IMG/VR virus record: IMGVR_UViG_3300037165_000008
Span: 1 to 30,567 of that record
Origin: a virus
Reading direction: 5' to 3' (one strand)
DNA length: 30,567 nt
Below are positions 13,982-22,316 of this stretch, piece after piece. The position numbers and the translations under genes were made by a program. The first letter of the stretch is position 1; each line of letters starts with the position of its first letter. A model generated the notes under the pieces. That model did no database searches. It was not told the origin of the DNA and was given only the letters and a program-made list of their open reading frames with translations.

Positions 13982-15369
13982 AAGGCTTCACTTACGCGCA
14001 GTTATATCAGGCCCTGCAGGATTGGCCGGTTGCTGCATCGGCAAATTACTTGTCGAACATCAATCGGTATATCGAGCTCGGTGAGTTGCGCCTCGTCAAA
14101 GACCTCAACCTGGAGTTGTTTGACCAGACCAATATCCAAGCGCTGTTGGCTGGCACAAACGTCGCGATTAAGCCGCCAGAATTGTTGTCGGTGCGTTCGA
14201 TGTGGGGGGCTATCGCGCAGACCTACATTCCGCCTGACCAGAAATACACGGACGTCGTGCTGTTGCTCAATTTCGATGGAAATAACGGCCAGACCGCGAT
14301 TACCGATTCCTCGCCCTTTCCTCTTGCCATCACGCGCACCGGAAACGCAGCCTTGACCACGACCGCGCCAAAATTCGGCAGCGCTTGCGGTAATTTCGTA
14401 GACGCCAATAACGGCGGTTGGACGGCACCTATTGTTGCCACGCAAGGCTTGGACCTGCACAAGACGGCATTCACGGTCGAATGCTGGTTAAAGACAACTG
14501 CCGGTGTCATCAACGACATTTGGAGCGACAACAGCAATCCTTTTACTGGGCTGGATGTGCTGCGCTCTTATATGCAGAGCAACGGAGTTCCCTTCATGCA
14601 GGTGATTTATTCAGGCGGCGGTGGAGGAGGCTCACAAGGCCCGAACGCTTCGCCTATCAATGACGGAAACTGGCACCACGTCGTTTTTTCCGCTTCCTCA
14701 AGTCAATCAGGCGTCGCCGTAGACGGCGTCTGGGGAGGTTTGTCCTCGTATGCTTTCGATACCGTTCAGTCGATCGGCCCCTATTTCTCGATAGGTTTCG
14801 ATGAAGGAAATTCTCAAATCCACAATAACCACGGGTGGATCGGAGAGATGGACGAATTTCGCGTCACGCGCGGCATCGTGCGCTACCCGCTGGGGACCAA
14901 TTTCACGCCACCGACAGTGGCGTTTTCGCAGTCCGGGTCTCAAGGTACGATCATTCTTGGGGAGGCCTTCCCGGTGGTCAAACGTAGTGCAGATTTTGTG
15001 CAGAATTTCACCGACGATCCGACCATTACCGGGCCTCCTCGCTACTACGCTGAACTTGATTCAGGAACATGGCTGGTCGCACCTACGACCGACCAGATAT
15101 ACGGTCTTGAGTGCCGGTACATCATTCGTCCCCAATCGGTCGTTACGGCAAGCAACACCTGGCTAAGCGATCGGTGTGGAGACCTGATGTTCCTGTGCGC
15201 TTTGATGGAAGCCGAGCATTACCTCAAAGCGGACGACAGATTCGCGGACCTGTCCGGGGATTACCAGACCAAGCTCGCCGCCGCACGCACGGAATTGCGC
15301 AACAGCATCCGCCAGGGTGATTACTCGCCCGTCAAAGCCGCCGCAGCGCCGGCACAAGGACAGCCATGA
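13978..15369 (+). CDS. Adaptor protein split by a LamG domain (copy B)
   Basis: This 463-residue paralogue of copy A has the same layout. Its first 80 residues and last 130 residues are roughly 60% identical to copy A by eye, sharing GFTYAQL, ELGELRLV, KPPELL, TGPPRYYAE, DRCGDL, LMEAEHYLK and RQGDYSPVK. The LamG insert (about residues 88-318) is far more diverged, but keeps DVVLLLNFDG, FTVECWL, NWHHVVF, GWIGEMDEFRVT and NFTPP. It also has a run of six glycines near residue 217 not found in copy A. The pair must come from a duplication, after which the inserts changed quickly. Hetero-oligomer formation in one ring or alternative use is possible. Confidence 0.75.
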   Translation: MKGFTYAQLYQALQDWPVAASANYLSNINRYIELGELRLVKDLNLELFDQTNIQALLAGTNVAIKPPELLSVRSMWGAIAQTYIPPDQKYTDVVLLLNFDGNNGQTAITDSSPFPLAITRTGNAALTTTAPKFGSACGNFVDANNGGWTAPIVATQGLDLHKTAFTVECWLKTTAGVINDIWSDNSNPFTGLDVLRSYMQSNGVPFMQVIYSGGGGGGSQGPNASPINDGNWHHVVFSASSSQSGVAVDGVWGGLSSYAFDTVQSIGPYFSIGFDEGNSQIHNNHGWIGEMDEFRVTRGIVRYPLGTNFTPPTVAFSQSGSQGTIILGEAFPVVKRSADFVQNFTDDPTITGPPRYYAELDSGTWLVAPTTDQIYGLECRYIIRPQSVVTASNTWLSDRCGDLMFLCALMEAEHYLKADDRFADLSGDYQTKLAAARTELRNSIRQGDYSPVKAAAAPAQGQP

Positions 15370-17021
15370 GCGATACTTTCTCGACCTCCCTTGCGATCCG
15401 GCTGCCGGCGACAGGGGCGTACAACAACACCTGGGGCGCGGTACTCAATGCCAACGCGCTCCAGCTTCTCGATACCGCGATCGCCGGCTTGAACCAAGTC
15501 AGCATCGGCAGCTCTATCGCGTACTCCATGCCGGCCATGAGCCAAGGATCGGATACCCCATCCAGGTACTTCTGCCTGCAGTTCTCGGGTACGCCGGCCT
15601 CCGCGGTGACGGTGACGCTGCCCTCGAGCGTTGTCTCGAAGTTCTACCTGATCGACAACCTGGCGACCGGCCAGACGCTCACCTTCACGTACGTCGGATC
15701 GACGAATACCGTCACGGTGAAGGTTGGCGAGAAGCACCTGATCTGGTGTGACGGCGCGAACGTCTGGGATTGCACGACGGCAGGGTCGACGCTGCTCAGC
15801 GGCATCGCCGCGGTGAACTTCGCGCGCGTGAGCCGCACGGCAGCGGAAATCACTGCCAGCACGATTGTCAAGAACGTCTATTCGGACGTTTCCAACGTCA
15901 ATCCGTTTCATGCCCTGACGTTGCCGGGCGGAAGCACGATTACCCTTGATCCGACGACTGGCGATGTGCAGGCCATAGCCCTGACCGGGAATTACATTTT
16001 CGGCGTGCCGGCCAATGCGGTCGACGGCGCCAAGATCGAACTGTACGTGGCGCAGGACTCGACGGGAGGGCGCACGGCGACGTGGAATTCCGTATTCGTG
16101 TTTGAAAGCGGCATTGTCCCGACGCTGACCGCGGCTCCCGGCAGCGTTGACCGTTTCGATATGCGCTACGCCTCCGCCCTGTCGAAATGGCTTGTTACGC
16201 CTTTCTTGAATTACACGACGCCGGCTGGCGCCACTTACCCGCTGACCATCTCAAGCAACGTCACGAACTGGCAGCTCGCCCCGCTACTGGGCGCGACGGG
16301 CGCCGTGTCAGTCGTCGTTACCGTGAATCAGGGCGTCGTCGTCTCCTCGGTAAGAGCCAGCGATCCGGCAATGGATTTGTCCGGGCTGCCGTCAGGATCG
16401 ACGGTCACGCTGGTCAATAACGGCTACATCATCGGGTGCGGTGGTCGCGGCGGCAGCGGCGCGGCAAGCGCCTATAACGGGACTTCCGGCGTTGTCATTC
16501 AGGGCGGAAAGGGTCGCCCCGGCGGAACGGCAATCGTCGGCCCGGGCATCGGCCGCTCGTTCAACTGCACGAACACAAACGGTCATATATGGGGCGGCGG
16601 GGGCGGCGGTGGTGGCGGTAGCAGCAACACGCCGTTCGCAAACGGGGAGGCCCTTGCAGGCGGCGGCGGTGGCGGAGCTGGCGGTGGCGTCGGCGGTCCT
16701 GCGGGGCTGCTGGGCAACATTTATACGCTGTACCCCTATGCTACGGAACCGACGCTTTCTGGCGACGGCACGGCCGGCCCCAACGGGACTGGCGGCAGCG
16801 GCGGCGTAGGCACTACTGCAGGGTCTGGCTCACCGACAGTGGGAGTCGCCGGAAACGGCGGTAATTATGGGGCCGCAGGTGGTGCGGGAACCAATGCGAC
16901 TCCAAGCGGTTGCTATGGAACGGCAGGGATTGGCGGTATCGCAGGCAACGCGATCGCGCTTGGTGGCGGTTCGGTAGTTCCTGCCTCGCCGGCCGGTAGT
17001 GTGCTGGGCATCATCTCGTGA
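15366..17021 (+). CDS. Tail fibre with glycine-rich receptor-binding tip
   Basis: The 551-residue protein starts with a pattern shared by many phage fibre proteins (SLAIRLPATGAYNNTWG, ALQLLDTAIAG), then a beta domain with YLIDNLATGQT and IWCDGANVWDC, a middle beta region, and a C-terminal tip from about residue 350. The tip opens with VTLVNNGYIIGCGGRGGSG and is a long glycine-rich zone with runs such as GGGGGGGGG and GGGGGGAGGG. This resembles the polyglycine type II helix sandwich of gp38-type adhesins of T-even-like phages, in which loops between Gly stretches bind the receptor. It is an unusual place, between adaptor and nozzle genes. AAGGA at 15356-15360 and an ATGA overlap define the start. 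Confidence 0.75.
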   Translation: MSDTFSTSLAIRLPATGAYNNTWGAVLNANALQLLDTAIAGLNQVSIGSSIAYSMPAMSQGSDTPSRYFCLQFSGTPASAVTVTLPSSVVSKFYLIDNLATGQTLTFTYVGSTNTVTVKVGEKHLIWCDGANVWDCTTAGSTLLSGIAAVNFARVSRTAAEITASTIVKNVYSDVSNVNPFHALTLPGGSTITLDPTTGDVQAIALTGNYIFGVPANAVDGAKIELYVAQDSTGGRTATWNSVFVFESGIVPTLTAAPGSVDRFDMRYASALSKWLVTPFLNYTTPAGATYPLTISSNVTNWQLAPLLGATGAVSVVVTVNQGVVVSSVRASDPAMDLSGLPSGSTVTLVNNGYIIGCGGRGGSGAASAYNGTSGVVIQGGKGRPGGTAIVGPGIGRSFNCTNTNGHIWGGGGGGGGGSSNTPFANGEALAGGGGGGAGGGVGGPAGLLGNIYTLYPYATEPTLSGDGTAGPNGTGGSGGVGTTAGSGSPTVGVAGNGGNYGAAGGAGTNATPSGCYGTAGIGGIAGNAIALGGGSVVPASPAGSVLGIIS

Positions 17022-19003
17022 GTACCCCGGGCGACCAGATGGTTCCGGCGAGTACCCTTACCGGGTACACGACGACCAATCCGCCCAAAAGTCCGCGGGC
17101 GCATAACTTCAGTGACATGGCCTTCGCGCCGGGGGTCGCATCGAACGCGCCTGGCCGAACCCTGACGAGTCGCTGGGTCGCCTCGAACCGCGTGCGTTGG
17201 CACAAGGGGCTGCCGGAGAAAATCGGCGGCTGGCTCGCACAGCCGCTGACGGGTGCGAACAACGGCGTCATAATCGGCACCGTGCGCGCGGCTTGCGACT
17301 GGGCATCCCTAGATGGCCAGTATTGGATCGCGGTGGCGACCGAGCAAAAGCTGTACATCATCAACAATTTGACGCTGTACGACATTACGCCGATCCGGCG
17401 CAGCTTCAACACGACGAACGCTTTCTCGCTGGTCAATGGCAGCAACGTCGTGACCATAACCGATCCCAATAATTTCGCCAACGTGGGCGACTGGATGGTC
17501 GTCAATGGCCCGATCACCGGATATAACGTCACGCTGAACGGCGATTACCAGATCCAGTCGGTCATCGACCCGAACACCTACACGATCCTTGCCAGCACAA
17601 ATGCGAACCAGACGATAAACAACGTCGGCGGTGTGGTGACGCTGCAATACGAAGTCTCGATCGGATTGGCCACCAACGGATTTCTGTACGGTTACGGGAC
17701 CGGGCTTTATGGCGAAGGGACGTACGGCACGCCGCGCTCGTTTCCGAACGGTGTCGCGGCCAAAATGCGCACCTGGTCGCTGTCGAACTGGGGCCAGGAC
17801 CTTGTCGCCAGCTACAACAACGGCGAAATCTACTGGTGGCAATGGAACACAGGGCCGCTTTCGCGCGCAGCCCTGATCGCGAATGCGCCGACCGATGTGC
17901 AGCGGATTATCGTGGACGCAGACCGCCAGTTTCTGATCGCGGTGGGCGCGTCCGACATTACCAGCAACGCCGACCCCATGAACGTGCGCTGGTGCAGCGA
18001 ATCCAATCTGAACGACTGGGTGCCTGTTGTGTTGCCTGTCGCCAATACAGCGGGTGGCCAGCGGCTCAACTTCGGCTCGCGCATGGTCACGGCGCTGCAG
18101 TCTCGCGGCCAGAATCTTCTCTGGTCGGACACGCAGCTTTATCAGATGCAATTCATCGGGTATCCCGATTACTTCGGGTTCGTTGAGCTCGGGAAGTGTT
18201 CGATCGTAGGCCCGAACGCGGCGGTTGACGTCAATGGCGTCGCCTTCATGATGTGTTTCGATAATTTCTACATGTACGACGGCACGCTGCGCATTCTGCC
18301 CTGCGATATGTGGGAGACGGTGTTCGGGTTTCCCGGTGAGCCTGGCACCGGCCTTGATCGCTCGCAGGCCGAAATGGTGTATTGCTCAAGTTTTCAGTCG
18401 AAATCTGAAGTGACGTGGTTCTACCCGGCGCAAAACAGCGACGTCATGCAATACATTACGTTCAATTACGACAGCAATTGCTGGTATGGCGGCACGATGC
18501 CGCGCACTTGCTACAAGGACGTCACTCCGGCGCTGGCTGGGTACGTTGAGTATCCCTACGCTTTCAACGGCGGAAATTTCTATCAGCACGAAATTGGCTA
18601 CGATGAAGTCGAGCCCTCGAGCGTCAAGAACCCGATGTACTGGTTCCTGCAGAGCTGGGACATTGGCCAGCAATCTGACAAGCCGGTCCTCATCAACAGC
18701 GTAATTCCGGACTTCCAGCGGCTCAGGAATGGCTGTCAGTTCAGTTGGCTTTGCAAGGATTTCCCGCGGGACGCGGCTTACACGCAAGTCGGTCCGTTTA
18801 TCATCACGCCGGACGCCAGCAAGTACGACGCGCGAGCGTCAGGAACCCAGATCGCGTTGCTCCTCGAGGCCGCGTCCGTCGCCAGCGCCGTCGTCGTGGG
18901 CCAGGACATGCGCATGGGTATCTGGCAGGTTCAGGTAGGACCGCACGGCAAGCGCCGCGGCGCCGGCAACATGGGATCGCCGATCAACACGAGCAACCCG
19001 TGA
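17018..19003 (+). CDS. Putative tail nozzle/hub protein
   Basis: The 661-residue protein starts with a GTG in a GTGA overlap. It has a polar leader, then SRWVASNRVRWHKGLPEKIG near residue 50, a phrase typical of the long beta-propeller-like proteins that form the distal tail tube of podovirus-like phages (P22 gp10-like). The middle has repeats of beta strands with Trp/Asn/Gly motifs such as YNNGEIYWWQWN and DADRQFLIAVGA, consistent with a propeller. A segment at about residues 130-205 (NGSNVVTITDPNNF) looks like an inserted beta domain. It would form the hexameric nozzle below the adaptor ring. Size and context support this; individual blades are not resolved by eye. Confidence 0.65.
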   Translation: MSTPGDQMVPASTLTGYTTTNPPKSPRAHNFSDMAFAPGVASNAPGRTLTSRWVASNRVRWHKGLPEKIGGWLAQPLTGANNGVIIGTVRAACDWASLDGQYWIAVATEQKLYIINNLTLYDITPIRRSFNTTNAFSLVNGSNVVTITDPNNFANVGDWMVVNGPITGYNVTLNGDYQIQSVIDPNTYTILASTNANQTINNVGGVVTLQYEVSIGLATNGFLYGYGTGLYGEGTYGTPRSFPNGVAAKMRTWSLSNWGQDLVASYNNGEIYWWQWNTGPLSRAALIANAPTDVQRIIVDADRQFLIAVGASDITSNADPMNVRWCSESNLNDWVPVVLPVANTAGGQRLNFGSRMVTALQSRGQNLLWSDTQLYQMQFIGYPDYFGFVELGKCSIVGPNAAVDVNGVAFMMCFDNFYMYDGTLRILPCDMWETVFGFPGEPGTGLDRSQAEMVYCSSFQSKSEVTWFYPAQNSDVMQYITFNYDSNCWYGGTMPRTCYKDVTPALAGYVEYPYAFNGGNFYQHEIGYDEVEPSSVKNPMYWFLQSWDIGQQSDKPVLINSVIPDFQRLRNGCQFSWLCKDFPRDAAYTQVGPFIITPDASKYDARASGTQIALLLEAASVASAVVVGQDMRMGIWQVQVGPHGKRRGAGNMGSPINTSNP

Positions 19004-19578
19004 CGGTCAACGTCACCGACATTCAGTTCAACGGCGACGCCCTCACCGACGCCAAGCTACGCCGCTTCGTGCAGGACGTGGTAGCGGCGGAGCGCGCGAT
19101 CAACCTGCTGATCTCGCAGGTCTCGACGTTGCAGACGGAAGTCGCCGCCAGCGGCGGAACCGAAGTTTTGGCCACGACAACCAGCTTGGGCCCAAACTTC
19201 ACCGTCTCCGGCCTGACCGCCGGCATGGTGTTGAAGGCGCTGTCTGCGACCAGCGCAGCTTTCGCAAAGCTCAAAACGACCGAACTGGGCGATACGAACA
19301 TTGATTCGCCTGTCAACGGTCAGGTCATGACGTACGTCAATGGCCAATGGGTCAATGAAGTGCCCCCGGGCGCGGGTGCGCCGACCATGGGCGAGAACAT
19401 CGGTTCGGGTGTCGGGGTGTACGCCGGCATTGCCGGCGGCGCGCTGGCCTTCAAAAGCATTACTGGCGATGGAACCACGATCGGAGTCAACTTTACCGCT
19501 GACACGATCACCCTGTCCTACATCGGGGGCGGTCTGACCTATGCACAAGCCTCCGCCATCACGAGCATCCGAATTTGA
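19000..19578 (+). CDS. Short tail-fibre-like protein
   Basis: The 192-residue product starts with a GTG in a GTGA overlap with the nozzle gene. Residues 10-50 form an amphipathic helix (DAKLRRFVQDVVAAERAINL), probably a trimeric coiled coil. The rest is beta-structured with QVMTYVNGQWVNEVPPG, a fibre repeat phrase, and GSGVGVYAGIAGGALAFKSI near residue 145, a motif repeated in many phage fibres. It ends in a TTGA overlap with the collagen-like gene, so the two could be a two-component fibre with this protein as the attachment base. Function by composition and context. Confidence 0.55.
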   Translation: MTVNVTDIQFNGDALTDAKLRRFVQDVVAAERAINLLISQVSTLQTEVAASGGTEVLATTTSLGPNFTVSGLTAGMVLKALSATSAAFAKLKTTELGDTNIDSPVNGQVMTYVNGQWVNEVPPGAGAPTMGENIGSGVGVYAGIAGGALAFKSITGDGTTIGVNFTADTITLSYIGGGLTYAQASAITSIRI

Positions 19579-22316
19579 TCCTCCTGACCCAAATCACCGA
19601 TTACCTCGAGATGAGCCTGGCGGCGAATCTATCGACGGACTGGACGAGTTCCTGGGTCGATATGAGCTACTCCGCGAACACGTTCATCCCCGGGAGCGCG
19701 GAAGGGAACACGGCGGTCTCGGGGCTGACGACGCTGGTGCCAGCGCCGGCCGGAGCGGTGCAGCGCCAGTTGAAATACCTGTCGATCACGAACCGGGATC
19801 TGGTCGGCTCCCAGACGGTGACGGTCGATAAGAATTCGAGCGGGGCATTCAATCTGCTGGGTCAGATTACGCTGCCGCCCGGGTATTCGCTGCAGTACGT
19901 GGACTCGCGCGGTTTTTACGTCCTCAGCGCTTCAGGCCAGGAGCTGTTTGTTGGAGCCACCGGGGCTACCGGTGCGACCGGCTCACCGGGGCCACCGGGC
20001 GTCACGCTGTTCCTGGATCCGGATCAGCCGGATGACCCGGCCTCAATCCCCGGACAGGCGGGATCTGCGGGCAATCCCGGAGCCACCGGGCCCGCCGGCT
20101 CAACCGGGCAACCGGGCGTCGACGGTATCGACGGCGAAGAAGGCATGCCGATTCCGGGCACGCCGGGAGCCCCGGGAAGCACCGGCGCCACGGGCGCGCA
20201 GGGTGTAGCGACCTTCCTCGAGGGCGAACAGGGGCCAGACGGCGATCTGGGGCCGCCCGGCGGCGCAGGTCCGCCAGGCCCTCAAGGAACGACCGGCGGA
20301 CAGGGGCCGGTTGGGCCAGCCATTTTCCTCGAAGCGGATCCGGGCGAAGAAGCGCAGATGACCCCGGGCGTCCCTGGACCGCAAGGCAACCCAGGGGTCA
20401 ATGGCATCGTAGGCGTCAATGGCGCCCCAGGAGCCGATGGCGACGTTGGCGAGGATGGCATGCCCATTCCCGGCCCGATCGGCGCTCAAGGCGCTACAGG
20501 CGGAACCGGGGCGCAGGGGCCGGCTGGGCCGGCGGTGTTCCTTGAGGCTGACCCCGGCGAAGAAGCCATGATGACGCCTGGTGTTGCTGGTCCGCAGGGC
20601 AACCCCGGCTCGAATGGCATCGTAGGCGTCAACGGCGCCCCAGGAGACGCTGGCGATCCGGGCGAGGACGGTATGCCCATCCCGGGGCCGATCGGCGCTC
20701 AGGGCAGCACAGGCGCTCAGGGACCCCCGGGGCCCGCCACCTTCCTCGATGCGGACGTGGTCGAACCGGACTTGTTGCTGGTTCCCGGCCCGCCAGGCGC
20801 TCAAGGCGCTACAGGCGGAACCGGGGCGCAGGGGCCGACTGGGCCAGGGGATCCGCTGGGCTGGCACGAGCTGTCGTGGGACGACTGGTTTCCGCAGGGT
20901 CCGGGGAATCGCGTTGGAAGTGATTGGACTATTGACGGTGCGCTGAACGTAGCGGGGAGCTCCACGCTTGCCGCCCCTGTCAGAATTACGGCCACGTCCG
21001 GCTTTGCGTCATTGACGTCGACAGGAGCCGCTGGGTCTTATGCCGGCGTATTTAACGGCAGCAGCGTATCGGGTTCCTCTAGCGGCCTAATCGTCAAAGC
21101 TGGCTTTGTCGCTGGAGACACCGCTTTCGCCGTGCAAAATCAGGCGGGCACGACCCAGCTTTTCGCGCTTACGGGCGTCGGCAGCTTTGGGCTCGGAAAT
21201 AACGGCACCACGTACCTGATTTCAGGCTCAGCCGCCGGCAACGTCAACATCAACCAGCCAGCCTCTGGAATCGCGCTCACCGTTCAGGCTTTAAGTGGAC
21301 AGCAAGGCCTTACGGTCACGGGAGCGAATGGCACCGGCATTCAGGTGGACGGAACGGGCCCGGTCCTCGGAGTTCTGGACACCAACGCAAATGCAGTGTT
21401 TGCCACTCTGCAGGCGTTGAACACGGGATGGTCTTTGAATTTCTCCTGGAACACGTCGCCTCCTGCTGGAAGCGCGCAAATTCAGATCAACGGGCAACAA
21501 GTAATAACTCTGCTGCAAACAAGCGGACTGACCAACGGCGTATCTTTGTCAGCGCCTACCAACACGGCGGCAGCCACGACGCTCACGGTTAATGGCAGCG
21601 CGGTCGCCGGATCTATTGGCGTCACCATCAATGGCGGCTTTACCGGAGCTGGCACGACGTCGTTGCTGAATATCAGCGATGTGAACAACACCAACGGCGT
21701 CAACATCAAGATGACCGGCGGGGGTGCCGCCCCGAGCAAGTATTTGCGCGTCAGTTCCACCGGAAATTTTCAGATATTTAACAACGCCTACACGGCAAGT
21801 CTGTTGACTATTGGCGATTTGGGGAATCTGTCGATTAATGGTTTGCCTGCCGTGGATACGAACAACCATGGCAACGTCAATGCCTATGGGTATTTCATCA
21901 ACGGCAACCCGATTTCCACGGGCGCCGAAGGGTCCATGTTGGCCGCGGAATACGATCGCGACGACGAGGGATGGCATGTAATCACGCCGGGGCCGGCCGC
22001 AGCCGCTGCAGGATTTTCGCAGGAAGTGGTGCTTACGAGTGGCAGTGCGATCACGGTCACTGCGGCGCAAATCCAAGCCGCGAACGCTCTGTTGCTGATC
22101 CTCAACAGCAACTCCGGCGTCGCCAAAGTAGTCACCCTGCCAGCTTCAACCGGATCGCTTTCTAGGATCTGCGTAATCGACGGCTTTGGGGATGCTGGTA
22201 CGAACAACATCACTTTCGCTGGCGCCACAGTATTCGGCGTCAACCTGATTTACACCAACAAGGGACAGCTATGGCTCACCGACACGAAAACATTGGGATG
22301 GGTCGCGGGTATCTGA
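19575..22316 (+). CDS. Collagen-like tail fibre, 913 residues
   Basis: Three zones are visible. Residues 1-125 form a beta domain (DWTSSWVDMSYSAN, SGQELFVG). Residues about 126-427 are collagen-like Gly-X-Y repeats (GATGATGSPGPPG, GAPGSTGATGAQG). Five non-collagen interruptions break them, each opening with FL(D/E): TLFLDPDQPDDP, ATFLEGEQGPDG, AIFLEADPGEEA, AVFLEADPGEEA and ATFLDADVVEPD. Residues about 430-913 form a long beta-rich shaft with Thr/Gly/Val strands ending in IYTNKGQLWLTDT. It is probably a trimeric fibre. The TTG start (TTGA overlap) is chosen because no SD supports the ATG at 19611; this is uncertain. A 213-base unit duplication lies inside the collagen part. Confidence 0.75.
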   Translation: MILLTQITDYLEMSLAANLSTDWTSSWVDMSYSANTFIPGSAEGNTAVSGLTTLVPAPAGAVQRQLKYLSITNRDLVGSQTVTVDKNSSGAFNLLGQITLPPGYSLQYVDSRGFYVLSASGQELFVGATGATGATGSPGPPGVTLFLDPDQPDDPASIPGQAGSAGNPGATGPAGSTGQPGVDGIDGEEGMPIPGTPGAPGSTGATGAQGVATFLEGEQGPDGDLGPPGGAGPPGPQGTTGGQGPVGPAIFLEADPGEEAQMTPGVPGPQGNPGVNGIVGVNGAPGADGDVGEDGMPIPGPIGAQGATGGTGAQGPAGPAVFLEADPGEEAMMTPGVAGPQGNPGSNGIVGVNGAPGDAGDPGEDGMPIPGPIGAQGSTGAQGPPGPATFLDADVVEPDLLLVPGPPGAQGATGGTGAQGPTGPGDPLGWHELSWDDWFPQGPGNRVGSDWTIDGALNVAGSSTLAAPVRITATSGFASLTSTGAAGSYAGVFNGSSVSGSSSGLIVKAGFVAGDTAFAVQNQAGTTQLFALTGVGSFGLGNNGTTYLISGSAAGNVNINQPASGIALTVQALSGQQGLTVTGANGTGIQVDGTGPVLGVLDTNANAVFATLQALNTGWSLNFSWNTSPPAGSAQIQINGQQVITLLQTSGLTNGVSLSAPTNTAAATTLTVNGSAVAGSIGVTINGGFTGAGTTSLLNISDVNNTNGVNIKMTGGGAAPSKYLRVSSTGNFQIFNNAYTASLLTIGDLGNLSINGLPAVDTNNHGNVNAYGYFINGNPISTGAEGSMLAAEYDRDDEGWHVITPGPAAAAAGFSQEVVLTSGSAITVTAAQIQAANALLLILNSNSGVAKVVTLPASTGSLSRICVIDGFGDAGTNNITFAGATVFGVNLIYTNKGQLWLTDTKTLGWVAGI
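20400..20646 (+). repeat. Direct repeat in collagen part, 213-base period
   Basis: The segment starting AATGGCATCGTAGGCGTCAA occurs at 20400-20433 and again at 20613-20646, with one base difference in 34. The surrounding protein is also repeated (LEADPGEEA ... GIVGVNGAPG ... GEDGMPIPG), so the unit is a 71-residue cassette. The near identity in DNA shows the duplication is recent or maintained by recombination. Confidence 0.75.
20481..20837 (+). repeat. 42-base exact direct repeat in collagen part
   Basis: The 42 bases at 20481-20522 are repeated exactly at 20796-20837, 315 bases or 105 codons later, coding for GAQGATGGTGAQGP. They flank the second 71-residue cassette. Exact copies such as these let the fibre lengthen or shorten by homologous recombination without loss of frame. 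Confidence 0.75.

Noticed and set aside
12644-15369. The two LamG adaptor genes as an assembly artefact or a single gene broken by a frameshift
   Set aside because: The copies differ along their whole length, each has its own start and stop in an ATGA overlap, and the inserts are strongly diverged. This is a true duplication.
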